In this document: piece after piece, positions 52,760 through 61,514 of the stretch
Layout of the letters: every line of letters begins with the position of its first letter
How positions within the stretch are numbered: position 1 is the stretch's first letter
Source of the DNA: Polaromonas sp.
GTDB taxonomy: Bacteria > Pseudomonadota > Gammaproteobacteria > Burkholderiales > Burkholderiaceae_C
Reading direction: 5' to 3'
Length of the DNA: 64,000 nucleotides
NCBI RefSeq assembly: GCF_029945895.1
Contig: NZ_JAQSDL010000097.1
Coordinates: forward strand, 18,732-82,731
Position numbers and translations under genes: made by a program
The notes under the pieces: generated by a model
Database searches by the model: none
What the model was told of the DNA's origin: nothing
What the model saw: the letters and a program-made list of their open reading frames with translations, nothing else

Positions 52760-53457
52760 GATGGCTTACCCACCTCTTGCGCGAAGTCGGCACCATTGCC
52801 TGCAACCTGACCCCAGTCGGCGAAGCTCTTGTAGTGCTCGCGCCATGTGGCCAGCAGTTCCTCGCGCGGCAAGTCGGCGTAGGTGCCGTGGTCGTGCACG
52901 TATTCCATGTGCCGGCGGCCACTGACATCGAATTCATGGAAGACAGAATCGGCGCTGCCGTCGAACTCCAACGGCCGGATACCGGCCTTCTCGCACAAGG
53001 AACGGTTGAAGGCGGGCGTAGCCTTGAGCCATTGACCGTCAACCCACAGCTCGGTATAGCCGTGAAAGACGAACAAGTCGGTGCCCATCATGTCGTACAG
53101 CCGCTTGCTGGTCAGGTGGTTACGAACGTCGGCATAGCCCAGCCGTGCCGGCACGCCCAGGGCGCGGGCCGCCGCCGCCAGCAGCGCCGCCTTGGGCACG
53201 CAAAAGCCACGCCCAGCCTCAATCACGTGGCTGCCCTTCAAGCCCTCGACCGTGGTGTCAAAGTAGTAGGGGTCGTAGAGAAACTCGTCGCGCACGGCGT
53301 AATAGAGCTTGACCGCGATCTCGCGCGGCGTCATCGCGAGGTCGGCCACCCGGCGCGCGAACGCGATCACCGCCGGGTGATCGCTGTCCACATAGCGCCC
53401 AGGCGCAAGATAGCCCGACGGATCGTTCGAATTTGTGGTTTGCATGGTCACGTCCAT
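52756..53457 (-). CDS. Transglutaminase-like cysteine-protein family
   Basis: This 233-residue protein has the transglutaminase core: Cys86 in GRGFCVPKA and His132 in FVFHGYTELWVD. The third triad position, usually Asp before Pro-Thr, reads KATPAFN, so the triad is incomplete or altered. Bacterial members act as amidases or peptidases, or have unknown roles. It is translationally coupled to the hydrolase behind it and follows the SDR gene by one base, an odd partner for acyl-CoA genes. Confidence 0.82.
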   Translation of the reverse strand: MDVTMQTTNSNDPSGYLAPGRYVDSDHPAVIAFARRVADLAMTPREIAVKLYYAVRDEFLYDPYYFDTTVEGLKGSHVIEAGRGFCVPKAALLAAAARALGVPARLGYADVRNHLTSKRLYDMMGTDLFVFHGYTELWVDGQWLKATPAFNRSLCEKAGIRPLEFDGSADSVFHEFDVSGRRHMEYVHDHGTYADLPREELLATWREHYKSFADWGQVAGNGADFAQEVGKPS

Positions 53458-53458
53458 A

Positions 53459-54340
53459 TCATTGATCCTTGACGCTCAGGCACTTTGGCGGTTCGGCCAA
53501 CGCAAAGCCGTTGAAGGGTTTGGACCGATCATGGGCCTGCAATTTCCAGGTCGGACGGGCATTGGGCACACCACCATCGACCCGAATGCAAGAACCAGTA
53601 ATGAAAGCCGCCGCCTCGCACAGCAAAAATACAATCGCTGCCGAAATCTCGGCCTCGGTGCCATAGCGTTGCAGCGGCACCTTGGTTTTCAGGCTGCGCA
53701 GTTCGGCCTGCATCTCGGGGCTGTAGGTGTCAAAGCCGCTGCTGGCAATCCAGCCCGGCGCCACGGCATTGACCCGCACGCCGGCGCAGGCCCATTCGCA
53801 GGCCGCCGTCTCGGTGAACGACAGCATGCCGGCGCGCGCCGCGCCGCTGTGCGCCATGGTCGGCATGCCGCCCCAGATGTCGGCGATGATGTTGACGATG
53901 GCGCCGCCGTTCGATGCCATGGACTGGTTGAAGGCTTCGCGCGCCACCAGGAAGCCGCCGGTGAGGTTGCTGCGCACCACCGCATCCCAGCCCTTCAGGC
54001 TGATGTCCTTGACCGGCTGCGGGTACTGGCCGCCGGCATTGTTGACCAGGCCATCGATCTTGCCGTGGCGGGCGATCACGTCGGCGATCATGGCCTTGAC
54101 GCCCGGCTCGTCCCGGATGTCACAGGCATGAATGCTGGCCTGGCCGCCAGCCTGCGTGATTTCAGTTTGCACCGCTTCCAGTTTTTCGACGCGGCGCCCA
54201 ACCAGCGCCACGCTGGCGCCCAGGTTGGCCAGCTCGTGCGCGGTGCAGCGGCCGATGCCACTGCCACCACCGGTGACGATAACGGTTTGACCTGCAAACA
54301 GGCCAGGACGGAACACGGAACGGTAGGTTGGTTGAGACAT
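53459..54340 (-). CDS. SDR-family 2-enoyl-CoA/2,4-dienoyl-CoA reductase-like protein
   Basis: This 293-residue SDR has the cofactor motif TGGGSGIGR and NNAGGQYP. The active-site segment reads AHSGAARAGM, as in peroxisomal trans-2-enoyl-CoA and dienoyl-CoA reductases, which lack the classic YxxxK. It would reduce a double bond of an unsaturated acyl-CoA, useful for isoprenoid chains. It is tightly linked to hotdog thioesterase genes upstream and the transglutaminase-like gene downstream. Confidence 0.85.
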   Translation of the reverse strand: MSQPTYRSVFRPGLFAGQTVIVTGGGSGIGRCTAHELANLGASVALVGRRVEKLEAVQTEITQAGGQASIHACDIRDEPGVKAMIADVIARHGKIDGLVNNAGGQYPQPVKDISLKGWDAVVRSNLTGGFLVAREAFNQSMASNGGAIVNIIADIWGGMPTMAHSGAARAGMLSFTETAACEWACAGVRVNAVAPGWIASSGFDTYSPEMQAELRSLKTKVPLQRYGTEAEISAAIVFLLCEAAAFITGSCIRVDGGVPNARPTWKLQAHDRSKPFNGFALAEPPKCLSVKDQ

Positions 54341-54364
54341 GATGGATGTTTCCTTTCTGTGCCC

Positions 54365-54799
54365 TCAGGCTCGCAGCATGAAATTGCCGTGGCCAAGAGC
54401 GATGGGCTTATCGGGGCTGGATTGCCATGCCTGGATGCGCAGGTTCGCCACCCGCTGACCCTGCTTGACCATAACGACGTTGGCATAGGTGTCCTGCGGC
54501 CGGCCCGAGCGCAGGTAATCAATGTTGAAATCGATGGTCTTGGGCAAGTCCTGGCTGTCCATGTGCCACAGCAGGTAGAACAGTCCGGCGCACTCCAGAA
54601 ACCCACCGGTGGCACCGCCATGCAGAGCCGGCAGGATGGGGTTGCCTATCAGTTTTTCCTGGAATGGCAAGACGCAGGTGAACTCCTCGCCCTTGACATC
54701 AATGCGCAAGTCCAGAAAACGTGCAAAGGGCACAGCCTGGATCACTTCGCTCCAGTCACCCTGCGCGCGCGCATGGTTAATTTGTTCGGTCCAGTTCAT
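54365..54799 (-). CDS. PaaI-like hotdog thioesterase
   Basis: This 144-residue protein has PALHGGATGGFLECAGLFYLLW, a hotdog active-site helix with Gly-Gly and Glu, and a TIDFNIDYLRSGRP strand. It should hydrolyse an acyl-CoA. Its ATG overlaps the stop of the next hotdog gene (ATGA), so the two are made together and may form a heteromer. Confidence 0.83.
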   Translation of the reverse strand: MNWTEQINHARAQGDWSEVIQAVPFARFLDLRIDVKGEEFTCVLPFQEKLIGNPILPALHGGATGGFLECAGLFYLLWHMDSQDLPKTIDFNIDYLRSGRPQDTYANVVMVKQGQRVANLRIQAWQSSPDKPIALGHGNFMLRA

Positions 54800-55272
54800 C
54801 GTGGCACCTCCTCGTTGCGCAATACCGGTCGCCCGGAAGTAAACATGTAAATGCCGACTGCGGTGGCTATTGGGTCGTCCGACGTGTCGTGGTAGGCAGC
54901 GCCGCGAACGAACGCCAGTTCTGCAGTCAGCTTGTAGCAAACGGCCCCCCCCAGAATCGCACGCCCGGGCGTGGCAGGCTTGAGGTAGTCGATGCGCAGG
55001 TCCAGCGTGGCCATCGGCCGCATCTCCGGCAGCTTGACGAAAATCGCGAATCCGAATGCGGCGTCGAGCAGCGCAGTGATCACTCCGCCATGCAAAACCC
55101 TGGTCTGCGGATCGCCCACCAGCGCTTCCTGGTACTCGACCTTGAGCACGCACCAGTCGGTGCACACCGCGTGCGGCAACACGCCCAGTTCGCGGTTGTA
55201 CGGCGACACATGGGCGAACTTCTGCCATCGCTTGGCGATTTCTTCTTCGTTGATGGTGTGTGTTTCTGTCAT
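54796..55272 (-). CDS. PaaI-like hotdog thioesterase
   Basis: This 158-residue protein has VLHGGVITALLDAAFGFAIFV with HGG and Asp, the PaaI active-site pattern, and TLDLRIDYLKPATPG. It is related to but distinct from the hotdog protein gene just downstream. Overlaps on both sides (with the MBL gene and with the second hotdog gene) show coupled translation. Confidence 0.83.
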   Translation of the reverse strand: MTETHTINEEEIAKRWQKFAHVSPYNRELGVLPHAVCTDWCVLKVEYQEALVGDPQTRVLHGGVITALLDAAFGFAIFVKLPEMRPMATLDLRIDYLKPATPGRAILGGAVCYKLTAELAFVRGAAYHDTSDDPIATAVGIYMFTSGRPVLRNEEVPR

Positions 55273-56339
55273 CTCGATACATCTCCAGACAAGGTGAGGG
55301 TGGGCTCTTCGCCGGCCGCCGTCACCGGATACCAGCGGGTCGTCACGGCTGGCGTTTCTTCACGGAGCACATGGCCGGAGCGCTCCAGCCACAGCAGGTG
55401 CGCCAGGGTTTCGCCCATGGCCAGGTAAGCATGCAAGGGGTCGCTCTGCGCGCCATAAACGGCGTAGCCGAGTTCGGTGGCATTCATGCCCCCCGCGCCC
55501 AGACGCGCCGTGAACTTGCGCAGCGCCCGCTGGTGGTGCGCCACCAGTCCATGCGCGCGCTCGACCCCGGCGTGGTAGACACGGTGGTGGGCCGGCAATA
55601 CGTATTCGATGTCCAGCGCGGCAATGGTGCGCAGGCTGTCCAGGTAACGTGGCAGCGGATCGATTTCGCCATAGGGCCAGACACCAATGTTGGGTGTGAT
55701 GCGCTCGAGCAACTGGTCGCCCGTGAGCAGCAACTTCAGCCTGGGCTCGTACAAGCAAATTTGTGCAATGCTGTGGCCGCCAAGCACCAGCACGTCGAAA
55801 ACATGATCGCCGATGTGCAGCGTCTGGCCGGCTTCGAGCGGTTCGACGCGCGTCGGCACGGCACAGGCCATGTTGCTTTGCAACACCCCGCCCACCACCT
55901 GCTGCGCGTCCTCCGGCGCCGCCCCATGGCGACGCATGAAGTCGATACAGTACGCGCGGTCGCCGGCGCTGACCACGTGCGTCTGCCGCGCCACCGCCAC
56001 CTCTTCCTCGCGCATCAGGATCGGCGCCCCGGTGCGCTCGTGCAGCCACACCGCCAGCCCGAGGTGGTCGGGGTGGTGGTGCGAGACGAGGATGCGCGTC
56101 AAGCCAGCTGCCAGCGGACCTGCCAATGCGCGCAGCCACAAGGCCCGCGCCGCCTCGCAATCGGCACCAGTGTCGAACAGACACCAGCCCTCGCTTTCTC
56201 GAATCAGGTAAATGTTGACGTGGTCGATGCCGTAGTCCACCGGCAGCGTGAACATCAGAATGCCGGGCAGGACCTCCTTCAGAGGCAGCCCGACCAACCC
56301 GTCAATGGCTGAAGTAGCCGGGGAGGTGCCCATGTTCAC
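55269..56339 (-). CDS. Metallo-beta-lactamase-fold hydrolase
   Basis: This 356-residue MBL-fold protein has the zinc ligands HHHPDH at 87-92, a later GGHS and LLTGDQLL, and PAHH. A GTG start overlaps the ACAD stop (GTGA); ATG 56333 is the alternative. The long C-terminal helical extension is like LACTB2-type enzymes. Thioester or ester hydrolysis is plausible. A second MBL domain in the window is fused to NUDIX at 14168-15808. Confidence 0.86.
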   Translation of the reverse strand: MNMGTSPATSAIDGLVGLPLKEVLPGILMFTLPVDYGIDHVNIYLIRESEGWCLFDTGADCEAARALWLRALAGPLAAGLTRILVSHHHPDHLGLAVWLHERTGAPILMREEEVAVARQTHVVSAGDRAYCIDFMRRHGAAPEDAQQVVGGVLQSNMACAVPTRVEPLEAGQTLHIGDHVFDVLVLGGHSIAQICLYEPRLKLLLTGDQLLERITPNIGVWPYGEIDPLPRYLDSLRTIAALDIEYVLPAHHRVYHAGVERAHGLVAHHQRALRKFTARLGAGGMNATELGYAVYGAQSDPLHAYLAMGETLAHLLWLERSGHVLREETPAVTTRWYPVTAAGEEPTLTLSGDVSR

Positions 56340-57481
56340 AACCGTTTCGCCACTTCTTCGAGCATCACCTCGGTGGCACCACCGCCGATGGCCTGGACGC
56401 GGGCGTCGCGCACCATGCGCTCGATCGCGGCCTCGCGCATGTAGCCGAAGCCGCCGTGGAACTGCTGGCAGTCATAGACCACGTCGTTGACCAGCTCGCC
56501 GCACAGCGCCTTGACCATTGACACCTCCTTGACGCATTCGCGCCCCTGCGCGTCGAGCCAGGCGGCGTGGTAAACGAGCTGGCGGCCGGCCTCGACCTGC
56601 GCCGCGCGCATTGCCAGGCGCTGGCGGATGGCCTGCTTGTCCCACAGCGTGGCGCCGAAGGCCTTGCGCTCGCGCACATAGGCCAGCGTCAGCTCGATCG
56701 CGCGCGCGGCCTCGCCCATCATCTGCGCACCCAGCACCATGCGTTCGTTCTGGAAGTTGCGCATGATCTGGTAAAAGCCCTTGTTCTCGCCGCCCAGCAG
56801 GTTGGCCGCCGGGATGCGACAGTTCTCGAACACCAGCTCGGCGGTGTCGCTGCACAGCCAGCCGCTCTTGTTGAGCGCGCGCCCGACACGAAAACCCGGC
56901 GTGCCCTTATCGACGATGAAGATCGAAATGCCGCGCGAGCCCTTGGCCGTCGGGTCGGTCTTGGCGGCGACGAAATACACATCGCCATGCACGCCGTTGG
57001 TGATGAACATCTTGCTGCCGTTGAGCACCCAGTGGTCACCGTCGCGCACCGCGCGGGTGCGGATGCCGGCCACGTCGGAGCCTGCATCGGGCTCGGTGAC
57101 CGCCACGGCGCAAATCTTCTCGCCGCGGATGATGGTGGGCAGGTAGCGCTCGAGCTGTTCTGGCGTGCCAAAGTTGGCCAGGTGCGGCGAGGCCATGTCG
57201 GTATGCACCATCACCGTCACGGCAAAGCCGCCGTAGGTGGAGCGGCCGAGTTCTTCGGCCAGGATCGCGCTGTACACCGTGTCGAGCTTGGAGCCGCCGT
57301 GTTGCTCGGCGTAGCGCACGCCGAGGTAGCCGAGCTCACCCATTTTGCGCAGCACCGCGCGCGGCACCATGCCTTCCTCTTCCCATGGCGCTGCCTGTGG
57401 CACCACCTCCTGCTCGACAAAGCGGCGCAGGTTGTCCCGGAACTGTCGGTGCTGCTCGTCAAAATAAATCGGTTCGTTCAT
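56336..57481 (-). CDS. Acyl-CoA dehydrogenase (isovaleryl/citronellyl-CoA-type)
   Basis: This 381-residue ACAD has VTEPDAGSDVAG and FITNGVHGD flavin contacts and FHGGFGYM. Like those at 1158 and 9448, it has AIGGGATEV at the loop and Glu246 in NERMVLGAQ, the isovaleryl-CoA dehydrogenase arrangement. Next to methylcrotonyl-CoA carboxylase genes it may act as the isovaleryl-CoA dehydrogenase of leucine breakdown or as a second citronellyl-CoA dehydrogenase. The 89 bp before it (57482-57570) contains only a short open tail. Confidence 0.88.
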   Translation of the reverse strand: MNEPIYFDEQHRQFRDNLRRFVEQEVVPQAAPWEEEGMVPRAVLRKMGELGYLGVRYAEQHGGSKLDTVYSAILAEELGRSTYGGFAVTVMVHTDMASPHLANFGTPEQLERYLPTIIRGEKICAVAVTEPDAGSDVAGIRTRAVRDGDHWVLNGSKMFITNGVHGDVYFVAAKTDPTAKGSRGISIFIVDKGTPGFRVGRALNKSGWLCSDTAELVFENCRIPAANLLGGENKGFYQIMRNFQNERMVLGAQMMGEAARAIELTLAYVRERKAFGATLWDKQAIRQRLAMRAAQVEAGRQLVYHAAWLDAQGRECVKEVSMVKALCGELVNDVVYDCQQFHGGFGYMREAAIERMVRDARVQAIGGGATEVMLEEVAKRL

Positions 57482-57570
57482 TACAGGTCCTTGGAGTCCA
57501 TCACCACCATCAGATTGCCGGCGCGCGCTGCATTGTCAGGGTCTGCAGAACTGAGGCATTGCCGCTTGCC

Positions 57571-58368
57571 TCACGGCTGCCGCCAGGAGGGCGGCCTCTT
57601 GGCGAAGAAGGCGGCGATACCTTCGCGCCCTTCTTCGGTTTCCCAAGCATCGGCCAGCTTGTCGGCGGCATAGATCATGTTGGTGGCCAGATCGTGCGAG
57701 TTTGCATAGGCGACCAGTTTCTTGGTCGCGGCCACCGCACCAGGCGCGCACTGCAACAGGTCGGCCAGTTCACGCTCGACCGCTGCATCCAGCTGGTCGG
57801 CCGCTACCACTTCGGACACCAGGCCCAGACGCTTCGCCTCAAGCGCATCCATGCGCCGCCCGGTAAGGAAAGTGCGCCGCGCGTTCGCCTCGCCCATGCG
57901 CGCGACCACATAGGGTGCGATGTTGGCCGGCAACAAGCCCAGCCGCACCTCGGTCAGCGAGTAAACGCCGCTGTCCACCGCGATGGCGATGTCGCAGACC
58001 GAAATCATGCCGACACCGCCGCCATAGGCGGGGCCGTTAACGCGTCCGATCAGCGGCATCGGCAGGTCGTTGAGTGCGCGCAGCATAAGAGCTAGATCGG
58101 CGCTCTCGGCCACGCGTTCGGCGCGCGTCTTTAACATGTTCTGCTGCATCCAGCCGAGGTCGCCGCCGGCGCAGAAAGTCTTCCCGACGCCGGTGAGCAC
58201 CACCGCGCGCACAGCAGCGGCGCGGCCAAGCCAGGCAGCAGCCTGGGACAGGTCCGAAATCAACTGCGCATTCAAGGCATTGTGGGTGTCTGGCCGGTTG
58301 AGCGTGAGGCAGGCCACGCCGCGGGCGTCGACGGCAAACTGCAAGGTCTGGAAGGAAGGCGTGTTCAT
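57571..58368 (-). CDS. liuC: Methylglutaconyl-CoA hydratase-like crotonase
   Basis: This 265-residue crotonase has FCAGGDLGWMQQ, YGGGVGMISVCDIAIA and SLTEVRLGLLPANIAPYVV, the pattern of bacterial methylglutaconyl and isohexenylglutaconyl-CoA hydratases. It would hydrate the carboxylase product before lyase cleavage. The position between ACAD and HMG-CoA-lyase-like genes fits a liu cluster; an AtuE role cannot be excluded as no atuE is seen in Region 1. Confidence 0.86.
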   Translation of the reverse strand: MNTPSFQTLQFAVDARGVACLTLNRPDTHNALNAQLISDLSQAAAWLGRAAAVRAVVLTGVGKTFCAGGDLGWMQQNMLKTRAERVAESADLALMLRALNDLPMPLIGRVNGPAYGGGVGMISVCDIAIAVDSGVYSLTEVRLGLLPANIAPYVVARMGEANARRTFLTGRRMDALEAKRLGLVSEVVAADQLDAAVERELADLLQCAPGAVAATKKLVAYANSHDLATNMIYAADKLADAWETEEGREGIAAFFAKRPPSWRQP

Positions 58369-58454
58369 GGTTGGGTTCTCACAGGCGATAAACAGGGCTT
58401 GCGGCAGAGCCAGCGCCGATCGGCGGCACCCGGGTTGAGACGGCGCGCAGTCAT

Positions 58455-59432
58455 TCAGGGCAAGGCGATCTGCGCTGCAGGGCTGCGCAAGCCGGTCAGC
58501 GAGCCGCTGTGCATCACATGGCCGACCAGGGTTCGTCCGATGATGCGCTCGGCCAGACGGGCAGCCTCGATTAGGGCATCGAGATCGATACCGGTCTCGA
58601 TCCCGAGTTCATGACACATGAACACCATGTCCTCAGTACAAATGTTGCCGGCGGCGCCGCCCTGCTTGTGCCCGGCAAAGGGACAGCCGCCCAAGCCGGC
58701 GACCGAGCTATCGAACAGTCGCACCCCCATTTGCAGCGCGGCATAGACGTTGGCACCACCGACACCGCGCGTGTCGTGCAGATGCAATCCAATGCTGGTA
58801 TCCGGAACGATCTCGCGCACCGCGCCGATGCGGCGCTTGATGTCTTCGGGGTTGGCCCAACCCATGGTGTCGGCCAGGTACACCGCTGGCAACGGCACAC
58901 CCCGATCGGCGCAGGCATCAACCAGCCAGCGGACCTGATCGGTCACGGCTGACAGCGGAACGTCGCCACCGAGATTGCAGCCAAAAGCCGTGATCACGTA
59001 GGCTTTCTCCACCGGAATGCCCAAGGCGATGTAGCGGTCCAGCCAGCCGAGCTGGCGTTCGCGCATCTCGGCCACGCTGCAATTGTTGTTGCGCTGCGAA
59101 AACGGCTCGGTGGTGTAGAACATCAGCTTGCCGTCCAGGTCCACCTGTTCGCAGGCGCGCGCCCGCTCGAAGCCGTTGTCGTTGAGCCAGAGCGCCGTGT
59201 AGCGGGTGCCGGGACGCTTGACGATGGCGGCAAACAACTCGGACGTGTCGGCCATCTGCGGCACCGCACGCGGACTGACGAAGGACGCCACCTGGATCTG
59301 CTTCAGGCCCGAGGCCGCCAACGCGTCAATCAGCGCGGCGCGATCTGCCAGCGGATAGGTTTGCTGCTCCATCTGGAAGCCCTCGCGCGGGCCCTCCTCA
59401 TGGAACTCGACGGATGCCGGTAAATCACTCAT
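58455..59432 (-). CDS. liuE: HMG-CoA lyase-like enzyme
   Basis: This 325-residue TIM-barrel lyase has metal-binding His in LHLHDTRG, the Cys-loop GLGGCPFAGHKQGG, and the N-terminal EGPREGFQ. Authentic HMG-CoA lyases have RDGLQ; here the acidic residue is Glu (REGFQ), and the Cys-loop lacks the usual APGATGN. So it is a divergent member, perhaps taking a larger 3-hydroxy-3-alkylglutaryl-CoA. In P. aeruginosa the LiuE lyase handles both HMG- and isohexenyl-HG-CoA. It would give acetoacetate (or a longer keto acid) plus acetyl-CoA. Confidence 0.8.
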   Translation of the reverse strand: MSDLPASVEFHEEGPREGFQMEQQTYPLADRAALIDALAASGLKQIQVASFVSPRAVPQMADTSELFAAIVKRPGTRYTALWLNDNGFERARACEQVDLDGKLMFYTTEPFSQRNNNCSVAEMRERQLGWLDRYIALGIPVEKAYVITAFGCNLGGDVPLSAVTDQVRWLVDACADRGVPLPAVYLADTMGWANPEDIKRRIGAVREIVPDTSIGLHLHDTRGVGGANVYAALQMGVRLFDSSVAGLGGCPFAGHKQGGAAGNICTEDMVFMCHELGIETGIDLDALIEAARLAERIIGRTLVGHVMHSGSLTGLRSPAAQIALP

Positions 59433-59450
59433 GGTAAAACTCCTCGGAAA

Positions 59451-61448
59451 TCAGGCAGCGGTGACTTCGGCCAGCACCTGGTGGCGCTCGACCATGTCGC
59501 CGACCCGGCAGCGCAGGCTGCTCACGCTGCCTTCAAACGGCGCCGTGACGTGCAGTTCCATCTTCATCGATTCAAGCACGATCACGGTCTGGCCGACGGA
59601 GACCGTCTCGCCGACCGCCGCCTTGACCGCGACCACCTTGCCCATCATCGGCGCGCCCAGTTGCCCGCTGGCCGCCGCGTCACCGGCGGCGCCGCCCAGA
59701 TAGGGTTGCGCCGTTAACACGCTGCTGCCCAGCGCACTGGCGAGCTCGACCTGCCGCGCATCGCCCCGGATCGTCAGCTCCAGCGCCCGCCCGTCGCAAT
59801 GCAACAGGGAGCGCCCGGCCGCCAGCGGCTGCAGCGAGGTGTTCACTTCCTGCTCGCCAATGACCAGGGTGCAGGCACCATGAACATCACGGGCCGAAAA
59901 GCGCACCGGCCACTCGGTCGCACCGACCTTTAGCACCAGGGTCGGCTGGGGCGCGGCCTGAATTGGCCCACTGCTCAGGCGCCAGCCGGTAAAGTTGTCC
60001 CACAGGGTCCAGCAGCCCAGCGCGGGCGACTCGGCGCGCCGCTGCGCCAGCCAGTGCAGCGCCGCCGCCGCCAGGTGCTCCAGTGGAGGCGCCGCGGGGG
60101 CCAGCACGCCGCGCTGCGCATGGCGCTCGTCAATCAGGCGGGTGTGGAAAGTGGCATCGCGGGTTTCCGGCCATTCCAGCAGTTCCTGCAGGAACTCCAG
60201 GTTGGTGACCAGGCCGATCACCGTGCTCTCGCGCAATCCGGCCACCAGCGCCCGGCGCGCCGAGTCGCGATCGCTCGCGTGCGCGATGAGCTTGGCGATC
60301 ATCGAATCATAGTGCGGCGAGATTTCGTCGCCGCTGTCCACGCCGGACTCGATGCGCACGCCCGCGCGCGAAAAATCGACCACCTGCAGCCGCCCGGTGG
60401 CCGGCAAAAAGCCCGCGGCGGCGTCTTCGGCGCACAGCCGGGCTTCGAAAGCGTGGCCGGTGCACTTCACGTCAGCCTGCGCCAGTGGCAAGCGGCCGGT
60501 GTCGGCAATGCGCAGTTGCAGCTCGACCAGATCAAGGCCGGTCACTTCTTCGGTCACCGGGTGCTCGACCTGCAGGCGCGGATTGACCTCCAGGAAGTAG
60601 TGCTCCTCGCCCGTGACCACGAACTCCACCGTGCCCAGGCCGCGGTAGTTCACGCCGGCGGCCAGCTTCACCGCATCGGCCAGAAGGGCGGCGCGCAGTT
60701 GGGGGCTCAGGCCGCTCGACGGCGCCTCTTCGATCACTTTTTGGTGGCGCCGCTGCAAGGTGCATTCGCGCTCGAACAGGTGAATGGCATGGCCCTGGCC
60801 GTCACCGGCCACCTGCACTTCCAGGTGGCGCACCTGCGGCAGGTAGCGCTCGACGATCAATTCGCCGTTGCCGAAAGATTTTTCCGCCTCCCGCATGGCA
60901 CTCTCGATGCGTCCTTCCAGCCCGTCCAGCGTGTCGATCACCGCCATGCCGCGGCCGCCGCCGCCGGCCACGGCCTTGAGCAGCACCGGCAGCGTCATGC
61001 CGCGCACCAGATTCAACACCTCGGCCGGGTCGGTCATGCCGCTTTCGCTGCCGGGGATGACCGGCACGCCCAGGCGGGCCGCCTCGCGCTTGGCGCTGGC
61101 TTTGCCACCGACACGTTCGATGGTCTCGGCCCGGGGGCCGATGAAAGTGAGTCCGGCGGCTTCGAGCGCGCGCACGAAGTCCGCGTTCTCCGAAACGAAG
61201 CCATAGCCCGGGTGCACGGCGTCGGCGCCGACGCGCCGGGCCGCCGCGATGATGGCCTCGATGTTCAGATAACTTTCGCTCGGCGCGGCGCCCCCGAGTT
61301 CGACCGATTCACCGATTTCGCGCACATGGCGGGCTAGACGGTCGGCACTGGAATGCACGGTGGCCACTTCCAGGCCGAGCTTGCGGCAGGTGCGGGCAAT
61401 GCGGCAGGCGATCTCGCCGCGGTTGGCAATGAGGACTTTTTTAATCAT
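59451..61448 (-). CDS. liuD: Methylcrotonyl-CoA carboxylase alpha (biotin carboxylase/BCCP)
   Basis: This 665-residue protein starts MIKKVLIANRGEIACRIARTC, has ATP-grasp AVAGGGGRGM, RECTLQRRHQK, EVNPRLQVEHPVTE and a biotinyl domain with ESMKMEL, Lys629. Its start overlaps a small 19-codon frame (ATG within GACATGATTAA). It carries CO2 on biotin for the beta subunit encoded upstream. It is paralogous to the alpha subunit at 7431-9392. Confidence 0.9.
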   Translation of the reverse strand: MIKKVLIANRGEIACRIARTCRKLGLEVATVHSSADRLARHVREIGESVELGGAAPSESYLNIEAIIAAARRVGADAVHPGYGFVSENADFVRALEAAGLTFIGPRAETIERVGGKASAKREAARLGVPVIPGSESGMTDPAEVLNLVRGMTLPVLLKAVAGGGGRGMAVIDTLDGLEGRIESAMREAEKSFGNGELIVERYLPQVRHLEVQVAGDGQGHAIHLFERECTLQRRHQKVIEEAPSSGLSPQLRAALLADAVKLAAGVNYRGLGTVEFVVTGEEHYFLEVNPRLQVEHPVTEEVTGLDLVELQLRIADTGRLPLAQADVKCTGHAFEARLCAEDAAAGFLPATGRLQVVDFSRAGVRIESGVDSGDEISPHYDSMIAKLIAHASDRDSARRALVAGLRESTVIGLVTNLEFLQELLEWPETRDATFHTRLIDERHAQRGVLAPAAPPLEHLAAAALHWLAQRRAESPALGCWTLWDNFTGWRLSSGPIQAAPQPTLVLKVGATEWPVRFSARDVHGACTLVIGEQEVNTSLQPLAAGRSLLHCDGRALELTIRGDARQVELASALGSSVLTAQPYLGGAAGDAAASGQLGAPMMGKVVAVKAAVGETVSVGQTVIVLESMKMELHVTAPFEGSVSSLRCRVGDMVERHQVLAEVTAA

Positions 61449-61514
61449 GTCCGACTCCCGCGGCGAATTGGATCATCAAGACGGTAAGGATGCGTTGCAT
61501 GGCTGGCGTCCTGG

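Noticed and set aside
57482-57570. Open tail ending RAGNLMVVMDSKDL whose TAA overlaps the ACAD ATG
   Set aside because: It has no start codon with a ribosome site and no family match; possibly the remnant of a lost gene but not supportable.
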